From positions 631,764 to 695,763 of the forward strand of contig JAPTMU010000061.1 in NCBI GenBank assembly GCA_028583405.1: 64,000 nt of DNA, in the 5' to 3' direction. The notes beneath the pieces are model-generated. The model was not told the DNA's origin. It saw nothing but the letters and a program-made list of their open reading frames with translations, and did no database searches. Made by a program: the position numbers and the translations under genes. Numbering within the stretch: the stretch's first letter is position 1; each line of letters begins with the position of its first letter. The stretch comes from Pogonophryne albipinna (Eukaryota; Chordata; Actinopteri; Perciformes; Artedidraconidae). This document shows positions 51,890 to 63,630 of the stretch, one piece after another.

Positions 51890-52170
51890 TCGGGGGGACT
51901 GTGGCTGCGAGGGAGTGCGGTCGTCTTTCAACCAGAAGGTTGTGGGTTCGATCCCAGCCCGTACAGCCAACATGTCGATGTATCCTTGGGCAAGATACTT
52001 AACCCTGAGTTGCTCCCGATGGCCAACGGTGTGTGAAAGTGTATGAATATTAGTTCCTAGAGTAAGGTACACTGCTCTGTGTGAATGGGTGAATGATATG
52101 TAAAGTGCTTTGAGGGGTCGTAAAGACTGGATAAAGCGCTATATAAGTAGCCTACAGTCCATTTACCATT
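51890..52170 (+). mobile_element. tRNA-derived SINE
   Basis: B-box-like GGTTCGATCCC at 51947-51957 preceded by a tRNA-like head, a central domain (TCCTTGGGCAAGATACTTAA), and a tail GTGCTTTGAGGGGTCG, AAAGCGCTATATAAGTA typical of fish SINEs. Inserted in the SPRY fragment; abuts the inverted repeat. Confidence 0.85.
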
Positions 52171-52173
52171 TTT

Positions 52174-52455
52174 AGTTGTAAAATAGAGGCTTTCCATGCA
52201 GATTACATTTCCAAATGTCATGTTGCTGCAGCGTTTAGAGTAGAGATTAGTTCTGACCAAGGACATATCAGACATTCACCAAGTTATTCCCAATGTATCG
52301 TCATTTGGCAACAGCTAGCGAAAATCATTAAAAAACACAATAAAGCTTCCTAAAAGTGTGAAGGACTTCCTTTTTTTATCCTCACAGGTTCATTTATGTG
52401 CTTATTCTTTAACATAACAACATGATCAGTCTTATTCTGAGTCATCAAGACAATA
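52174..52455. repeat. Inverted repeat, right arm, inner part
   Basis: Reverse complement of about 50010-50280 of the left arm (TTGTAAAATAGAGGCTTTCC, AACATGATCAGTCT). Confidence 0.88.
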
Positions 52456-53171
52456 ACAACAAGATCAATGAATGAAAATGAAATCACAAAATGAATGTAC
52501 TGTATGTTTCTTTACATTTTCTTAATTTTAGTTTCAACATTGTTTTAATTGGATTTAGAGGAATTGTTATCGATAACCTCAATAATCCCATTCCCAAATA
52601 ACATATTTTCAACAGTGAGACTCCTTGGGGACGCTGTGGGATTTTTAAATATATTTCAATCTCTCATTACTATTATTTGAAGCTGCTCCATCTAGTGTTG
52701 ACCTGTCTTCCTGCAGCTTGTTAAGTGAAATGTGAAAACTGATGAGAACACAAGAGGGCGCCTTAAAACACCTCAGATCACTGGGACATGTTTACAGAGT
52801 GATCAAAACCTGTGGAGTTAAAGAGCATCATGTCATCACTTAAAGCTCAAATGATGTACGACTGGTACAGATATATTCATGGAGAACTTGGAGTGAGGAG
52901 TGTGAGGCCATTCTGTGAAAAGAATCCCTGATCAATCTTCAGAGAACACACAGGTATGGAGGACAGAACATGACATGAGTAACACATGAATAAATACAGG
53001 AACACATATATAAAACCATAAAAAAAAGTGAAATACAGGAATAAATAAATGTGGAGAATAAAATACATTAATAAATAAACACAAAAAAAAAAGTATAAAA
53101 ACAAAATTATAAGTAGAGAATAAAACAGAACACATTATAAATCTTTAATGTATTTTGTTATTTTTTTATTA
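52456..53171. other. Sequence inserted in the right arm, unrecognised
   Basis: No homolog elsewhere in the window and no gene recognised; AT-rich with A runs from 53020. Confidence 0.5.
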
Positions 53172-54234
53172 GTGCTGTCAAAATTATCGCGTTAACGGCG
53201 GTAATTAATTTTTTGAATTAATTGCGTTAAAATATTTAACGCATTTAACGCATGTGCAGAATGGCCCGCCCCATACGTGCCACCAGTGGCAGCGCCAGGG
53301 TATGGCTGGGGTAGGCTACACCCATACCAAGAAATGGCTTAGCCCCACCATGAAAAATGATGTTAAAGTAAGCAAAATAAAGTCCGCCAACTCGCGCGGA
53401 GTAAATTGCACAGACAGCATTTAGTCAGATTGATTTCAGTAGCCACGGTTTTGAAAACTTTTGTCACGTAGTGATCGTCTTCTCAATAGAACATCTTTGA
53501 TCTTTGTCTTCTGGCCAAACAGAATCAAGATAACGGCGTGGTGTTGTTGCAGGAAGTCCCGACGGAGAATACTTTTGCTGTAGTACAGGGGTGCACATAA
53601 CTGGTACGCAGGTTATGTGCGTAATCTGAAATGCGTACCGTCACTTGTGTCACAAAGCGCATTTGCGTACCGACGTACATGTGAAGCTTTTCCAGAAGGC
53701 GGTTAGATCACCGGACGACAGAGTCGGTCTCCGTGTGCACAGACAGGGCTGCTGTTAACGTCGGTCTGTACAACGGAATTGTGCCAAAACTACGCCAACC
53801 GGCTGCGGAGGGAGATTCCCCCCCCCCCCCCCCCTTCACTGGAGAACTGCGCTAAAACAGCTGATCACAACGTTCACACTCTGTGGTCACGAAGTACTCC
53901 ACTAGCCGCCGCCGCCCCCCCCCTCTGTCGACTTTCCTGAAGTACTCCCCCGTTGATAGAAATCAACACGTAATGAATTAAGACCCCACGGTTTGATGAT
54001 TGATAGGTGTGTGGGTTGTCTTTCATTTTGACACGCAGAAAAATGTTATAATAAACATAGATACTGTATGTTAAATGGATATATCCGCCTTCTTTCATTT
54101 ATCTTTCCATTCCCACAACAATATACATAAAGAAATGGCATATTTTGGACATAGTTCGAATGGTGATTAATCATGATTAATTAATTTTTAAGCTGTGATT
54201 AATCTGATTAAAAATTGTAATCGTTTGACAGCCC
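53172..54234. mobile_element. Non-autonomous DNA transposon, complete copy
   Basis: Flanked by TA (53170-53171, 54235-54236), ends GTGCTGTCAAA and TTTGACAGCCC. Interior matches 5609-6478; a run of 15 or more C at about 53819-53833 is longer than in the other copy. No transposase. Confidence 0.85.
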
Positions 54235-54236
54235 TA

Positions 54237-55331
54237 TTTTTTATTTATCAATGTTTTTTTTTACAATTTCTATTAAAAGTTTATTAACATGACCAAACCG
54301 CACATCTCAACACTAAATCAATGTTCTTGTTTATTGAATTTCTTTGTGGACGCTATTTTTCAGAACTTTTAAATTATACATTTAAAAATTGTGCCCAGCG
54401 GAAATACCTGCAGTAAATTATTAAAGGACTTTAGAGAGAAAGACTCCCAAAGAAAGCGCACAGTTAATGGGGTATTAACATCAAGGAGAGCAACAGAGGA
54501 CGGACAGACGAGCAATACATGTTGTGCGTAAATTAAAAAGATAATACATTTACAACATAGGTAGTGCAAGATCAGAAAGATAAAAAGATCATGCGTCTAT
54601 ATATAAGAAGAAGAAGATGAGTGATCCAGGTGGATGTCAACAATCCTCCAGTTGCCCCATTCTGTCTTCAATGTGGACAAATCTTCAACTTCACAGCGTT
54701 ATAGGACAACTAAGGAGAAGACAAAGTATTACCATAAGGCATGATTTGAGTCTTTTGTTTGAGCATGTGGATGTACATTAGCGTCTCTTGAACAGCCTGC
54801 TAACGTCCCTCTGTGTCCCATTGTCTTTCAAACCCACATTAAAATAATACAGGTCGTTGGCCAGGTGCACGTCGTTAGTGGAGAGTTTGAGACCCTTTCA
54901 GAGTCGTTCACTTACTGGAGTTTCTTAAGGTGCAGTCGTTCAGCGTCTCACACTGCCTGGCAAAACCTGTTCCTTGACTCTTTAAACCTGTTCCCAAACT
55001 CTTACATATTTTCCAACATAATTCAGCTATGAACCAAGTTTGATGTTTACATGTATTTCATCCATCTGTTGGTGCACATTTATCATGATATATGGATATA
55101 GGTGCACTCTGCTTGTGTTTTCAACTAAAGAGAGCTCTGCAGCTGAACAACTGTAAGGTGACTTTAACTTTTGTAATCCCTACTTTATCTCCTTCAGACA
55201 TTTTGTCCATACAACTTATAATAACTACCAAAAAAACATGTATGGTAGGGCACAAATAATGGGTTGTGAGCTCAAAATAGACCATCCATTTTTCACAATT
55301 CTGCACATCTCTGGAGTATTGATGTTTGCAA
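54237..55331. repeat. Inverted repeat, right arm, outer part
   Basis: Reverse complement of about 48942-49990. Continues the arm after the inserted transposon. Confidence 0.9.
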
Positions 55332-55777
55332 TTTTTTATTATTTGAATAGCCCCTATTGAAACATACACAATGTGGCATACAGATAACATATTTACAATT
55401 TATATCTAGATAGATATAGAAATGTGTCGGCCTTAATGCCATTCATTCAGAAATATTCAAAACTCAGCTGATATGTTTTTAATAAAGTAGAAACCCAGCT
55501 GATTTCTATTACCAGTTTCTCATGCATCTCTTTATTGCAACCAAGAAACAAGTAACTACTAGTATTTCAAACTTGAGATTAAACATGATTACACAAAGAC
55601 ATATCGTAAATGTTTTGTTAAGCATGATGTAAAAGATAAGATGTACTGCCCCTTTAAGAGAAACTGTTCTAAAATGTACGAAGCTTGATGACTCCTCCCC
55701 CTTCTTCCTCACTGATATGCAGGTGTGAAGATAGGTGTGACCAACGGGTATATGGCTGGAGATTGGTAGAACATCAG

Positions 55778-55820
55778 CCAATGAAAAGGGACAAGAGCAT
55801 CAGAGTTTGTATTTAAACCA
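55778..55820 (+). promoter_or_regulatory. Promoter-like region of TRIM pseudogene
   Basis: CCAAT at 55780-55784 and TATTTAAAC at about 55810-55818, some 60 bp before the start codon at 55877. Confidence 0.55.
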
Positions 55821-55876
55821 GAGCAAGGACTCATCTGTTCTCAGAAACTCTCTCTCAGTTACTGCTACAAGGTGAA

Positions 55877-56803
55877 ATGGCACAGAGAAGATCTCAGCTG
55901 GACCTGGACTCCATTTCCTGTTGGATATGTCTGGATGTGATGAAGGATCCGGTCACTATTCCCTGTGGACACAGCTACTGCATGGACTGTATTAAACACT
56001 ACTGGGATGGAGAGGAACAGAAGAAAAAGAAGAGCTGTCCTCAGTGTAGGAAGGCCTTCACACCCAGACCTGCTCTGGTGAAAAACACCATGTTCTTATT
56101 CCTGGTGGAGCGGCCGAACAGGACTGAACTCCTTACTCTCAAAAGGTCTCAGGCGCAAAAAGAGATCAATGTGAGTCTACAGAAAACCCAGCAGAGGATC
56201 CAGGACAGAAAGGAAGAGGTGAAGCCGCTTCAAGAGGAAGAGGATGCTATCAACTGCTCTGCTGATAAAGCACTGGAGGAAAGTGAGAAGATCTTCACTG
56301 AGCTGATCCGTCTCCTGGAGAAAAGAAGATCAGAAGTGAAGCAGCAGATCAAAACTGAGCACGAAACTGAAGTAAGTCGAGTCAGAGATCTTCGGAGGAA
56401 TCTGGAGAAGGAGATCTCTGAGCTGAAGGACACAGAAACTGAGCTGAAAGAGATCTCAAGCAGTATCTTTCACTGTGGGTTTTTTTAAACCTACAACTCA
56501 CTTACACCTCTCAGTGAATCTACAAACTCATCCAGCATCAAAACCCATCCTCTGAGATACTTTGAGGATGTGACAGCAGCCGTGACAGAAGTGAGAGATA
56601 TACTACAGGGCACTCTGAGGTCAGACATCTCTCTGACTTTGAGTAAAGTGGACGTGAAACCAGAGCCCAAAACCAGAGCTGAAGTCTCAGGATATTCAGA
56701 TGTAATCACACTTAAAGTAAACACAACCAACTGTCTGTTCTCAGAGGTGTACGGAGAAGAAACTGATATATATATATATACAGATTTATATTCGTCCCCC
56801 TGA
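55877..56803 (+). pseudogene. TRIM-family gene: RING + coiled coil, B-box and SPRY missing
   Basis: Frame with 203 codons, then TAA at 56486-56488, then the same frame open again to TGA at 56801-56803. Residues 15-57 are a C3HC4 RING (C15, C18, C30, H32, C35, C38, C54, C57). The following segment (LVERPNRTELLTLKRSQAQKE) joins directly to a coiled coil (about 90-195), so both B-boxes are absent. The part after the stop (HPLRYFEDVTAAVTEVRD, DVKPEPKTRAE) is the linker usual before the SPRY in fish TRIM proteins, but no SPRY follows. The stop lies in a T7 run. RING residues are intact, so a short RING/coiled-coil protein remains possible. Confidence 0.8.
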
Positions 56804-57599
56804 CAGATTGATTGGATGTTCAGACTCTGTAGAAGTTGTAGGCTTCCTTACAATCCTGCAGATTAAATCGACTGAAGTCATTTAAAAGGACTTAAAGTGG
56901 GCTAAACAGTGTTTTCAATACTGCTAGATATGTCAGTGGTTCGTTGAAATCTTTTTATCTGCTTGGTAATTGTTGGATTACTTTAAGATGCTTCTTCCTC
57001 ATAATGTGTATAGCTTTGGAGACTATCATGATGACTGTTACCTCAAAGGACCTTCCTCTGCATCAAAATGTTAACAATGTGTGCTCTTAAAATGTCCAGA
57101 ATTGTGTTTTAAAGCATATCTGTAGTCTTTGACCGCATGGGACGAATATCTGTACCAGAAAACCTGGTTGGTTTTCCTGTCATTTAACAGACTTTACTGA
57201 TGTTTGTATGTGAACAAACTGGAGCTTTACATGACAAATAAACATTACAAAATATCATCTTTCTGTCTTTATTTTCTTACAGTGTTATTTGTTTGCAACA
57301 CAAGCTTTGTACCCTTAGTGGATAACGAACATGTATGACCAAGACTTAAAGAAACTGGAGAAAGCTGATCATTAATAAGGGAAGGCGTAGAGAAGTTGAG
57401 TCGTGACAGAAACCTGTCAATATAAAGTGTATCATTTCCAGTTAAAATGTATTTCCATGTTGTCAGATCAGATCAGAAGTCTTGTAAAGACCTGAATACA
57501 GAAATAAGTGAGACTCCAGTGAAAAAACTGCCATAAAGGTATATTATACATAAACAGATGTACTAAATTTTACTTCCACCCAATAAAATCAATACATTT
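56804..57599. other. Sequence 3' of the TRIM pseudogene
   Basis: No gene; AATAAA near 57238 could be its poly(A) signal. Confidence 0.5.
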
Positions 57600-59235
57600 A
57601 CATATGATCCTCTGGACCCTATCCCTTCAAACCTCCTTCAGACTATCGCTCCTGATATTCTACCGTTTCTCACCCATTTCATCAACACTTCTCTAACTTC
57701 TGGTCACTTTCCAAACAGTCTCAAGGAGGCAAGAGTAAACCCTCTCCTAAAGAAACCCACTCTCAACCCGTCTGATGTTATAAACTACAGGCCTGTCTCT
57801 CTCCTCCCGTTCCTGTCTAAAACACTTGAACGCGCTGTCTTTAAACAACTTTCCTGTTATCTCCATCAGAACAACCTTCTGGATCCGCACCAGTCTGGTT
57901 TCAAGGCAGGTCACTCCACAGAAACTGCCCTCCTTGCTGTCACTGAGGAACTGCACACGGCTAAAGCAGCCTCCCTCTCCTCTGTCATCATCCTTTTGGA
58001 CCTGTCTGCTGCATTCGACACGGTGAACCATCAGATCCTCCTTCGCACTCTCCAAGAACTTGGAGTTTCAGGCTCTGCACTTTCCCTCCTCACCTCATAC
58101 CTCAAAGACCGTACCTACAGGGTAACTTGGAGAGGGTCCAAGTCCGACCCTTGTCAATTAACTACAGGGGTCCCTCAGGGCTCTGTTCTGGGTCCCCTCC
58201 TCTTCTCCTTGTACACAAACTCGCTCGGATCAGTCATTAGCCCGCATGGTTTTTCATACCACTGCTACGCTGACGACACCCAACTAATTCTGTCCTTTCC
58301 CCGCTCAGAGACCCAGGTCGTCGCACGCATCTCTGCTTGTCTAGCGGACATCTCTCAGTGGATGTCTGCTCACCACCTCAAGGTCAACCTTGACAAGACT
58401 GAACTGCTTTTCCTTCCAGGAAAAGATTGTCCCACTCTTGACCTGACAATCAACATCGGCACCTCTATTGTTTCCCCGACTCAGACTGCAAGGAATCTGG
58501 GTGTGACCCAGATAACAAACTGTCCTTCACTGCAAACATCGCTGCTACATCCCGCTGCTGCAGATACACTCTTTACAACATCAGGAGGATACGTCCCCAG
58601 CTGTCCCAGAAAGCAACGCAGGTTCTGGTCCAGGCTCTCGTCATCTCACGCCTAGACTACTGCAACTCCCTCCTGGCTGGTCTACCTGCATGTGCCATCC
58701 AACCTCAGCAGCTCATCCAGAATGCAGCGGCTCATCTGGTCTTCAACCTTCCAAAATGTTCCCACACCACGCCGCTCCTCCGCTCACTCCACTGGCTTCC
58801 GGTAACTGCTAGAATCCACTTCAAGACAATGGTACTTGCGTACCGTGCTGCGAATGGATCTGGCCCTTCCTACATACAGGACATGGTTAAACTGTACACC
58901 CCAGCACGTGCACTCCGCTCTTTATCAGCCAAACGACTCGCTGCACCCGCACTGCGAGGGGGACCCATGTTCCCATCAGCAAAAACACGTGGGTTTGCTA
59001 TCCTGGCTCCAAAATGGTGGAATGAGCTCCCCATTGAAATCAGGACAGCAGATAGCTTGCACATCTTCCGGCGCAGACTGAAAACTCATCTTTTTCGACT
59101 CCACTTCGAGCAATAGAATTAAGGTATTATATACCTTGTTTTCTTCAAGGTTGTATCTTCCTGGTCGAATGTACTTATTGTAAGTCGCTTTTGGATAAAA
59201 GCGTCAGCTAAATGCAATGTAATGTAATGTAATGA
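57600..59235 (+). mobile_element. L2-type LINE, RT and 3' end
   Basis: RT frame open from about 57600 to 58655: [69 protein letters not shown], catalytic CYADDTQL. A frameshift follows near 58505 and the C-terminal region continues in another frame (58829-59116, WWNELPIEIRTADSLHIFRR). Ends in TAATGTAATGTAATG. 5'-truncated, no endonuclease. Two shorter copies lie at 18224-18690 and 33838-33942. Confidence 0.9.
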
Positions 59236-59277
59236 CCTAAAAATGTTAAGAAACTGGGAAAAGAAGCTAATTAGGTT

Positions 59278-60480
59278 TTGTTGTGTCCTGACAGACATTA
59301 TAAGAAAGCAACCACAGACAGCCTTAATGACTACCGCCCCATTGCACTCACACCTGTGATCATGAAGTGTTTTGAGAGGTTGGTGTTACATCACATAAAG
59401 GCCTGCCTTCCCCCCACCCTCAACCCACACCAGTTTGCCTACAGAGCAAATAGATCCACTGAAGATGCCATAGCCATAGCTCTCCACTCTGCACTGAGCC
59501 ACCTGGAGCATCGTGGGAGCTACGTCAGATTGCTCTTTATTGACTACAGCTCAGCGTTCAACACAATCATCCCGGACATTCTAGTTTGCAAACTGTCAAA
59601 CCTAGGCTTTCCCCCACCCACCTGTTCCTGGATCAAAGATGTCCTCACTAACCGCCCCCAGTGTGTGAGACTTGGCCCCCATCACTCCTCCACCCGCACA
59701 CTCAGCACCGGCTCTCCTCAGGGCTGTGTGCTGAGCCCTCTCCTGTACTCGCTCTACACCCACGACTGCAATCCAGTACACCCAGAGAACATCATCGTCA
59801 AGTTTGCTGACAACACCACTGTGGTGGGGCTCAACTCAGGAGGAGACGAGTCGGCCTACAGGAGTGAGGTACTGAAGCTCTCAGCGTGGTGTTCAGTGAA
59901 CAACCTGGCACTGAACCCCACAAAAACCAAAGAAATCATCGTAGACTTCAGGAGGAATACTACCGACCTCGCTCCCCTCGACATTAACGGCGAGTGTGTG
60001 GAGAGGGTCCACACCTTCAAGTTCCTCAGCGTCCTCATCACCAACAACCTTTCCTGGAAGGACAACACCACAGCTGTCATCAAGAAGGCCCAGCAGCGTC
60101 TGCACTTCCTGAGGGTGCTCAGGAAGAACAACTTGGCCACTAAGCTGCTGGTGACCTTCTACCGCTCTACCATCGAGAGCCTACTGACATACTGCATCAC
60201 AGTGTGTTACGCCAGCTGCACTGAGGCCGACAGGATGAGGCTCCAGAGAGTCGTAAAAGCAGCAGAGAGGATCATCGGCTGCCCTCTCCCCTCCCTGATG
60301 GACATTTACACCTCCTGCTGCCTCAGTAGAGCCAAAAACATTGTTAAGGACAGGTCACACCCCGGCTTTCACCTGTTCAACCTGCTGCCCTCCGGCAGGC
60401 GCAACAGGTGTATCACATCCAAAACAAACGGACTCAAAGACAGTTTTTTCCCAAGAGCCATCATTGCTCTTAACACCTGA
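59278..60480 (+). pseudogene. Rex1-type RT, catalytic box FADN
   Basis: A 400-codon open frame: [36 protein letters not shown], motif [32 protein letters not shown], and [11 protein letters not shown], then a C-terminal domain ([18 protein letters not shown]) and stop. The first Asp of motif C is present, but the second is Asn (GACAAC at 59809-59814), which should inactivate polymerase activity. The N-terminal part and endonuclease are missing. Confidence 0.85.
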
Positions 60481-60778
60481 CATGTGAATCAATGTGACTC
60501 TGTACATATACATATATATCATTACTATTATTATTATTATAAATACACACTATTATTATTATTATTATGTATTACATTACAGATTTTATTTTTATACTCC
60601 TGGAAATAATTACTGCACTTTACTCTTTATTCCTAAGTATGTATGCTGCGTGTATTTTGTTGTCTTATGTTGTGATGTTTGTTTTGTTTTGATGGCATCC
60701 TTGAAAGGGAGAAGCATTTATCTCATTGTACATGTATATTATGTATAATGACATTAAACTATTCTATTCTATTCTATT
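59278..60778 (+). mobile_element. Rex1-type LINE, 5'-truncated
   Basis: RT-containing 3' part with 3' UTR ending in ATTCT repeats (60759-60778) after a TTGTACATGTATATTATG / ACATTAAA tail, as in Rex1/Babar-like fish elements. Name given from memory of the tail and RT; clade not verified. Confidence 0.8.
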
Positions 60779-60981
60779 AAGCAACAGATATTGTTAAAAA
60801 CACTTTAGAAAATGTCCATGTTTTTAGATTTAAAGCTGATGACCAGTATGTATTTCTTTCTAATGTAAAATCCTCATCATGTGAAGTCACATCATGTTGT
60901 GACTAATGCTTAAACTCTTTATCGCTCATAGATTGACTTTTGACTATAAAGGAACAATATTTCAAAAGTAATATGTAATAT

Positions 60982-61381
60982 TGTTGCGACCTGGCTCAAA
61001 AGGCCACAACAAAAAGGAGACACATGTCAACGGGTAGGTAAAGGTGTTTATTTAGGACAAACAAATCAAATCCAGTAAAGTATGAGGTGTGGATGTCAGT
61101 GGTATCAGTAATGTAAATGCAGGGTGATGATTGTATGGACATGTATGTGTGTGAGAGTGTTGAAGTGCACAAAGTAAAGCAACTGAAGAAACTCCTAATA
61201 TACTCAACAAAACCGGTGTGCCTGCAGGGAGAAGCAGAGCGAGCACAGAGAGGAGCAGAGAGGCGTTAAATAGCTGCAGGACACCAGACCCAGGTGCCCT
61301 GAGTTACTGCAATCACCAATCACCACAGCACAGACAGGACAGCCACCTCCTCTCTACTGATGAACCCACAGGGGCATCACA
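60982..61381 (-). mobile_element. 3' LTR of a Ty3/gypsy element
   Basis: Minus-strand sequence starts TGTGATGCCCC (61381) and ends GTCGCAACA (60982), a 400-bp LTR with TG...CA ends and an AATAAA about 65 bp before its end. A purine tract (AAGGGGGGTGC, 61393-61383) precedes it. The 5' LTR lies beyond base 64000. Confidence 0.8.
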
Positions 61382-63630
61382 GCACCCCCCTTAAGACGGG
61401 GCCCCAAAGGGATCCACGACAACCCAATATCCTCCTTCTTAACTCCAGCTTTTTTAATTTCCTTCTTAGGACTGGAGGACGCTCCTCCTCCGCCGCTGTC
61501 CCACTCCTCCTTGGGTTGGCTGGCGTTGAGCCACAGCATGTAGTCGCTCATCGGCCTCTTGGGCGCGCCGACCTCCTTCGGCCTCCTCTTGTTCGGCCTC
61601 CTCTTGTTCGGCCTCCTCTTGTTCGGCCTCCTCTTGTTCGCTTTGCAGGGTTTCCTCTCTTTCTTCTCCTTCTTCTTTGTCTCGATCTCAAAGTCAAAGG
61701 ACCGTGCTGGACCACATTTTCCAGACTCCGAAACAGGTAGGTCAGTCGACATCCTACGGCTCTGCGCACGCGTAACAGTATAAACTGGAGACACACTTGG
61801 AAATTGCAAACCGCTCTCATCTGGCTCTACAGATGCCAACGGCCTGGAAACCACCACAGGCGGTGGCACACCCGCCCACACAGCACTACCAGCTAGATCG
61901 TTGCCCAAAATCATCTGTACCCCATCAAGTGGCAACGCGGGACGCACGCCGATAGACACAACTCCCCGTACCAGCTCACAATCCAGCACTACTGTATGAC
62001 GTTGCACAGGAATCAAGCCCATCTCCATGCCCCTCATCAGCACAAAATCCCCTGTTTCTGTCTCTGACGAAAAAGGCAACACTGACTCAACAATAAATGA
62101 GTATCTAGCTGCTGTGTCACGCAACACCTTAATCGGAACATACTTGTCACTACCGACCATCGATACAACGGCTTCCGTTATGAACGGCTCAAAAACAGAA
62201 CCCACCTCCAAGTCGGCACAAACCAGCTTCTTAACAGGCACCATGCCCGATCTTACACCCTGCGGCTTTTTAACCAAAACAGCAGAACAACACATGGCTG
62301 GAGCATGTGATGAAGAACGAGGCTTCCCCTCAGGTTCCAGCAACGGACACCGCTCCTTCCAATGACCCTCTTCTCGGCAATAATGACATTGGCCCACTCT
62401 GGCGCCCTCGGATCGCCCTGGACCTGCAAATCTACGGGAGGAGCCTGGTGAGAACTTTGCACCACCGCGGGAATAGCCACCATCTTCTCCACGTCTCCAA
62501 TCACCCCTAGACCACTTCTCTGTAAAACTGTCCTTATGTGTCAACACAAAATCATCTGCTAATTCAGCAGCTCTGAGCGCGGTGGAAGGTTTCTGCTCAT
62601 TTACATAAGTGGCCACACGCTGAGGGATAACATCTTTAAATTGTTCCAATACAATGAGTTCACAAAGACAGTCAAAACTGTCAACCTTTGCTGCCGCACA
62701 CCAGCGCTGAAAATGAGAAGTCAAATCACGGATAAACTCCACATGTGTCTGCTTATCCCCCTTGACCCAACTTCGGAACTTTTGACGATACGCTTCAGGA
62801 ACAAGTTCGTATGATTTTAACACCGCTGATTTTACTCTGGCATAGTCCAAAGCATTTTCGCCACAAACAGCTGAATAGGCCTCCTGTGCTCGCCCAGTGA
62901 GTACACACTGAAGTAACAGCACTTTGTCCGAATCTGACCAGTTTCTTGCCTCTGCTATGCGTTCAAATAGAGTAAAAAAAATGTCAGGGTCACGCTCATT
63001 GAACTTTGGCACTAACCGCAAGTAAGAAATAATATCGCCACTACCTGATGCCGACCTATCAGAACCATCCTCCACCAGAGAAAGCTTGCCCTCTCCAATC
63101 AGCCGTAATCTAGCATGTTCCACCTCACATTTAATCTTTTCCACCTCCAGCACCTTCTCCACCTCTAAACGCTTCTCTACCTCCTGCTGCTGACCCCTTA
63201 TCTCCAACTGCAATCTCTCCTGCTCCAACCTCAACTCCAACTCCAACTTCTCCTGCTCCAACCTCAACTCCAACTGCAACTTCTCCTGCTCCAACCTCAA
63301 CTCCAACTGCAACTTCTTCTGCTCCAACCTCAACTCCAACTGCAACTTCTCCTGTTCAAACTGCATGGCCAAAAGCTCCTTTTGCTGCTTGAACGTCAAA
63401 CCAGCTGTCTGAACCACTACCGGTACGAACCCTGCCGCACCAGACTCACTCTTCTGCAACACCCCCTGCTCAAACAAAGATGATACGATGACAGTTTTAA
63501 TGTCATGTTTCCGCTTGCTCCCCACAACAGCAATGTCATAGTGCTCTGCTATTTCGACCAACTGCGCCTTCTGGCAATCATCTAAGAAAGACACTGAGGG
63601 CGCATCCACAAACGCTGACAAAGAAGTCAT
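61354..63630 (-). CDS. Ty3/gypsy gag-protease-like polyprotein with SSRP1/HMG-box-like C-terminal insert
   Basis: One intact 758-codon frame. Residues 92-146: five 11-residue repeats of type EQEKLQLELRL (coiled coil). Residues 230-366: SCAN-like capsid domain (SYELVPEAYRQKFRSW, VLEQFKDVIPQRVATYV). Residues 415-428: CCHC zinc knuckle (CHYCREEGHWKERC). Residues 500-580: retropepsin-like segment (LRDTAARYSFI, ILGNDLAG) in which the expected DTG/DSG is DTA. Residues 651-735: Lys-rich stretch with four NKRRP units, then APKRPMSDYMLWLNAS, KEEWD and a Gly/Ser/Lys tail, resembling the HMG box and flank of SSRP1 with its centre deleted. The last residues (WIPLGPRLKGG) look like the normal pol/3' end and run into the LTR. 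RT, RNase H and integrase are absent, so the element would depend on others. Confidence 0.85.
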   Translation of the reverse strand: MTSLSAFVDAPSVSFLDDCQKAQLVEIAEHYDIAVVGSKRKHDIKTVIVSSLFEQGVLQKSESGAAGFVPVVVQTAGLTFKQQKELLAMQFEQEKLQLELRLEQKKLQLELRLEQEKLQLELRLEQEKLELELRLEQERLQLEIRGQQQEVEKRLEVEKVLEVEKIKCEVEHARLRLIGEGKLSLVEDGSDRSASGSGDIISYLRLVPKFNERDPDIFFTLFERIAEARNWSDSDKVLLLQCVLTGRAQEAYSAVCGENALDYARVKSAVLKSYELVPEAYRQKFRSWVKGDKQTHVEFIRDLTSHFQRWCAAAKVDSFDCLCELIVLEQFKDVIPQRVATYVNEQKPSTALRAAELADDFVLTHKDSFTEKWSRGDWRRGEDGGYSRGGAKFSPGSSRRFAGPGRSEGARVGQCHYCREEGHWKERCPLLEPEGKPRSSSHAPAMCCSAVLVKKPQGVRSGMVPVKKLVCADLEVGSVFEPFITEAVVSMVGSDKYVPIKVLRDTAARYSFIVESVLPFSSETETGDFVLMRGMEMGLIPVQRHTVVLDCELVRGVVSIGVRPALPLDGVQMILGNDLAGSAVWAGVPPPVVVSRPLASVEPDESGLQFPSVSPVYTVTRAQSRRMSTDLPVSESGKCGPARSFDFEIETKKKEKKERKPCKANKRRPNKRRPNKRRPNKRRPKEVGAPKRPMSDYMLWLNASQPKEEWDSGGGGASSSPKKEIKKAGVKKEDIGLSWIPLGPRLKGGAVMPLWVHQ

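Noticed and set aside
51900..51975. tRNA gene
   Set aside because: B box and head resemble a tRNA, but the fused SINE body and tail, and lack of a full cloverleaf, show a SINE.
61360..61740. 126-codon + frame with LLRPPLVRPPLV repeats
   Set aside because: Antisense of the NKRRP repeat of the gypsy gag.
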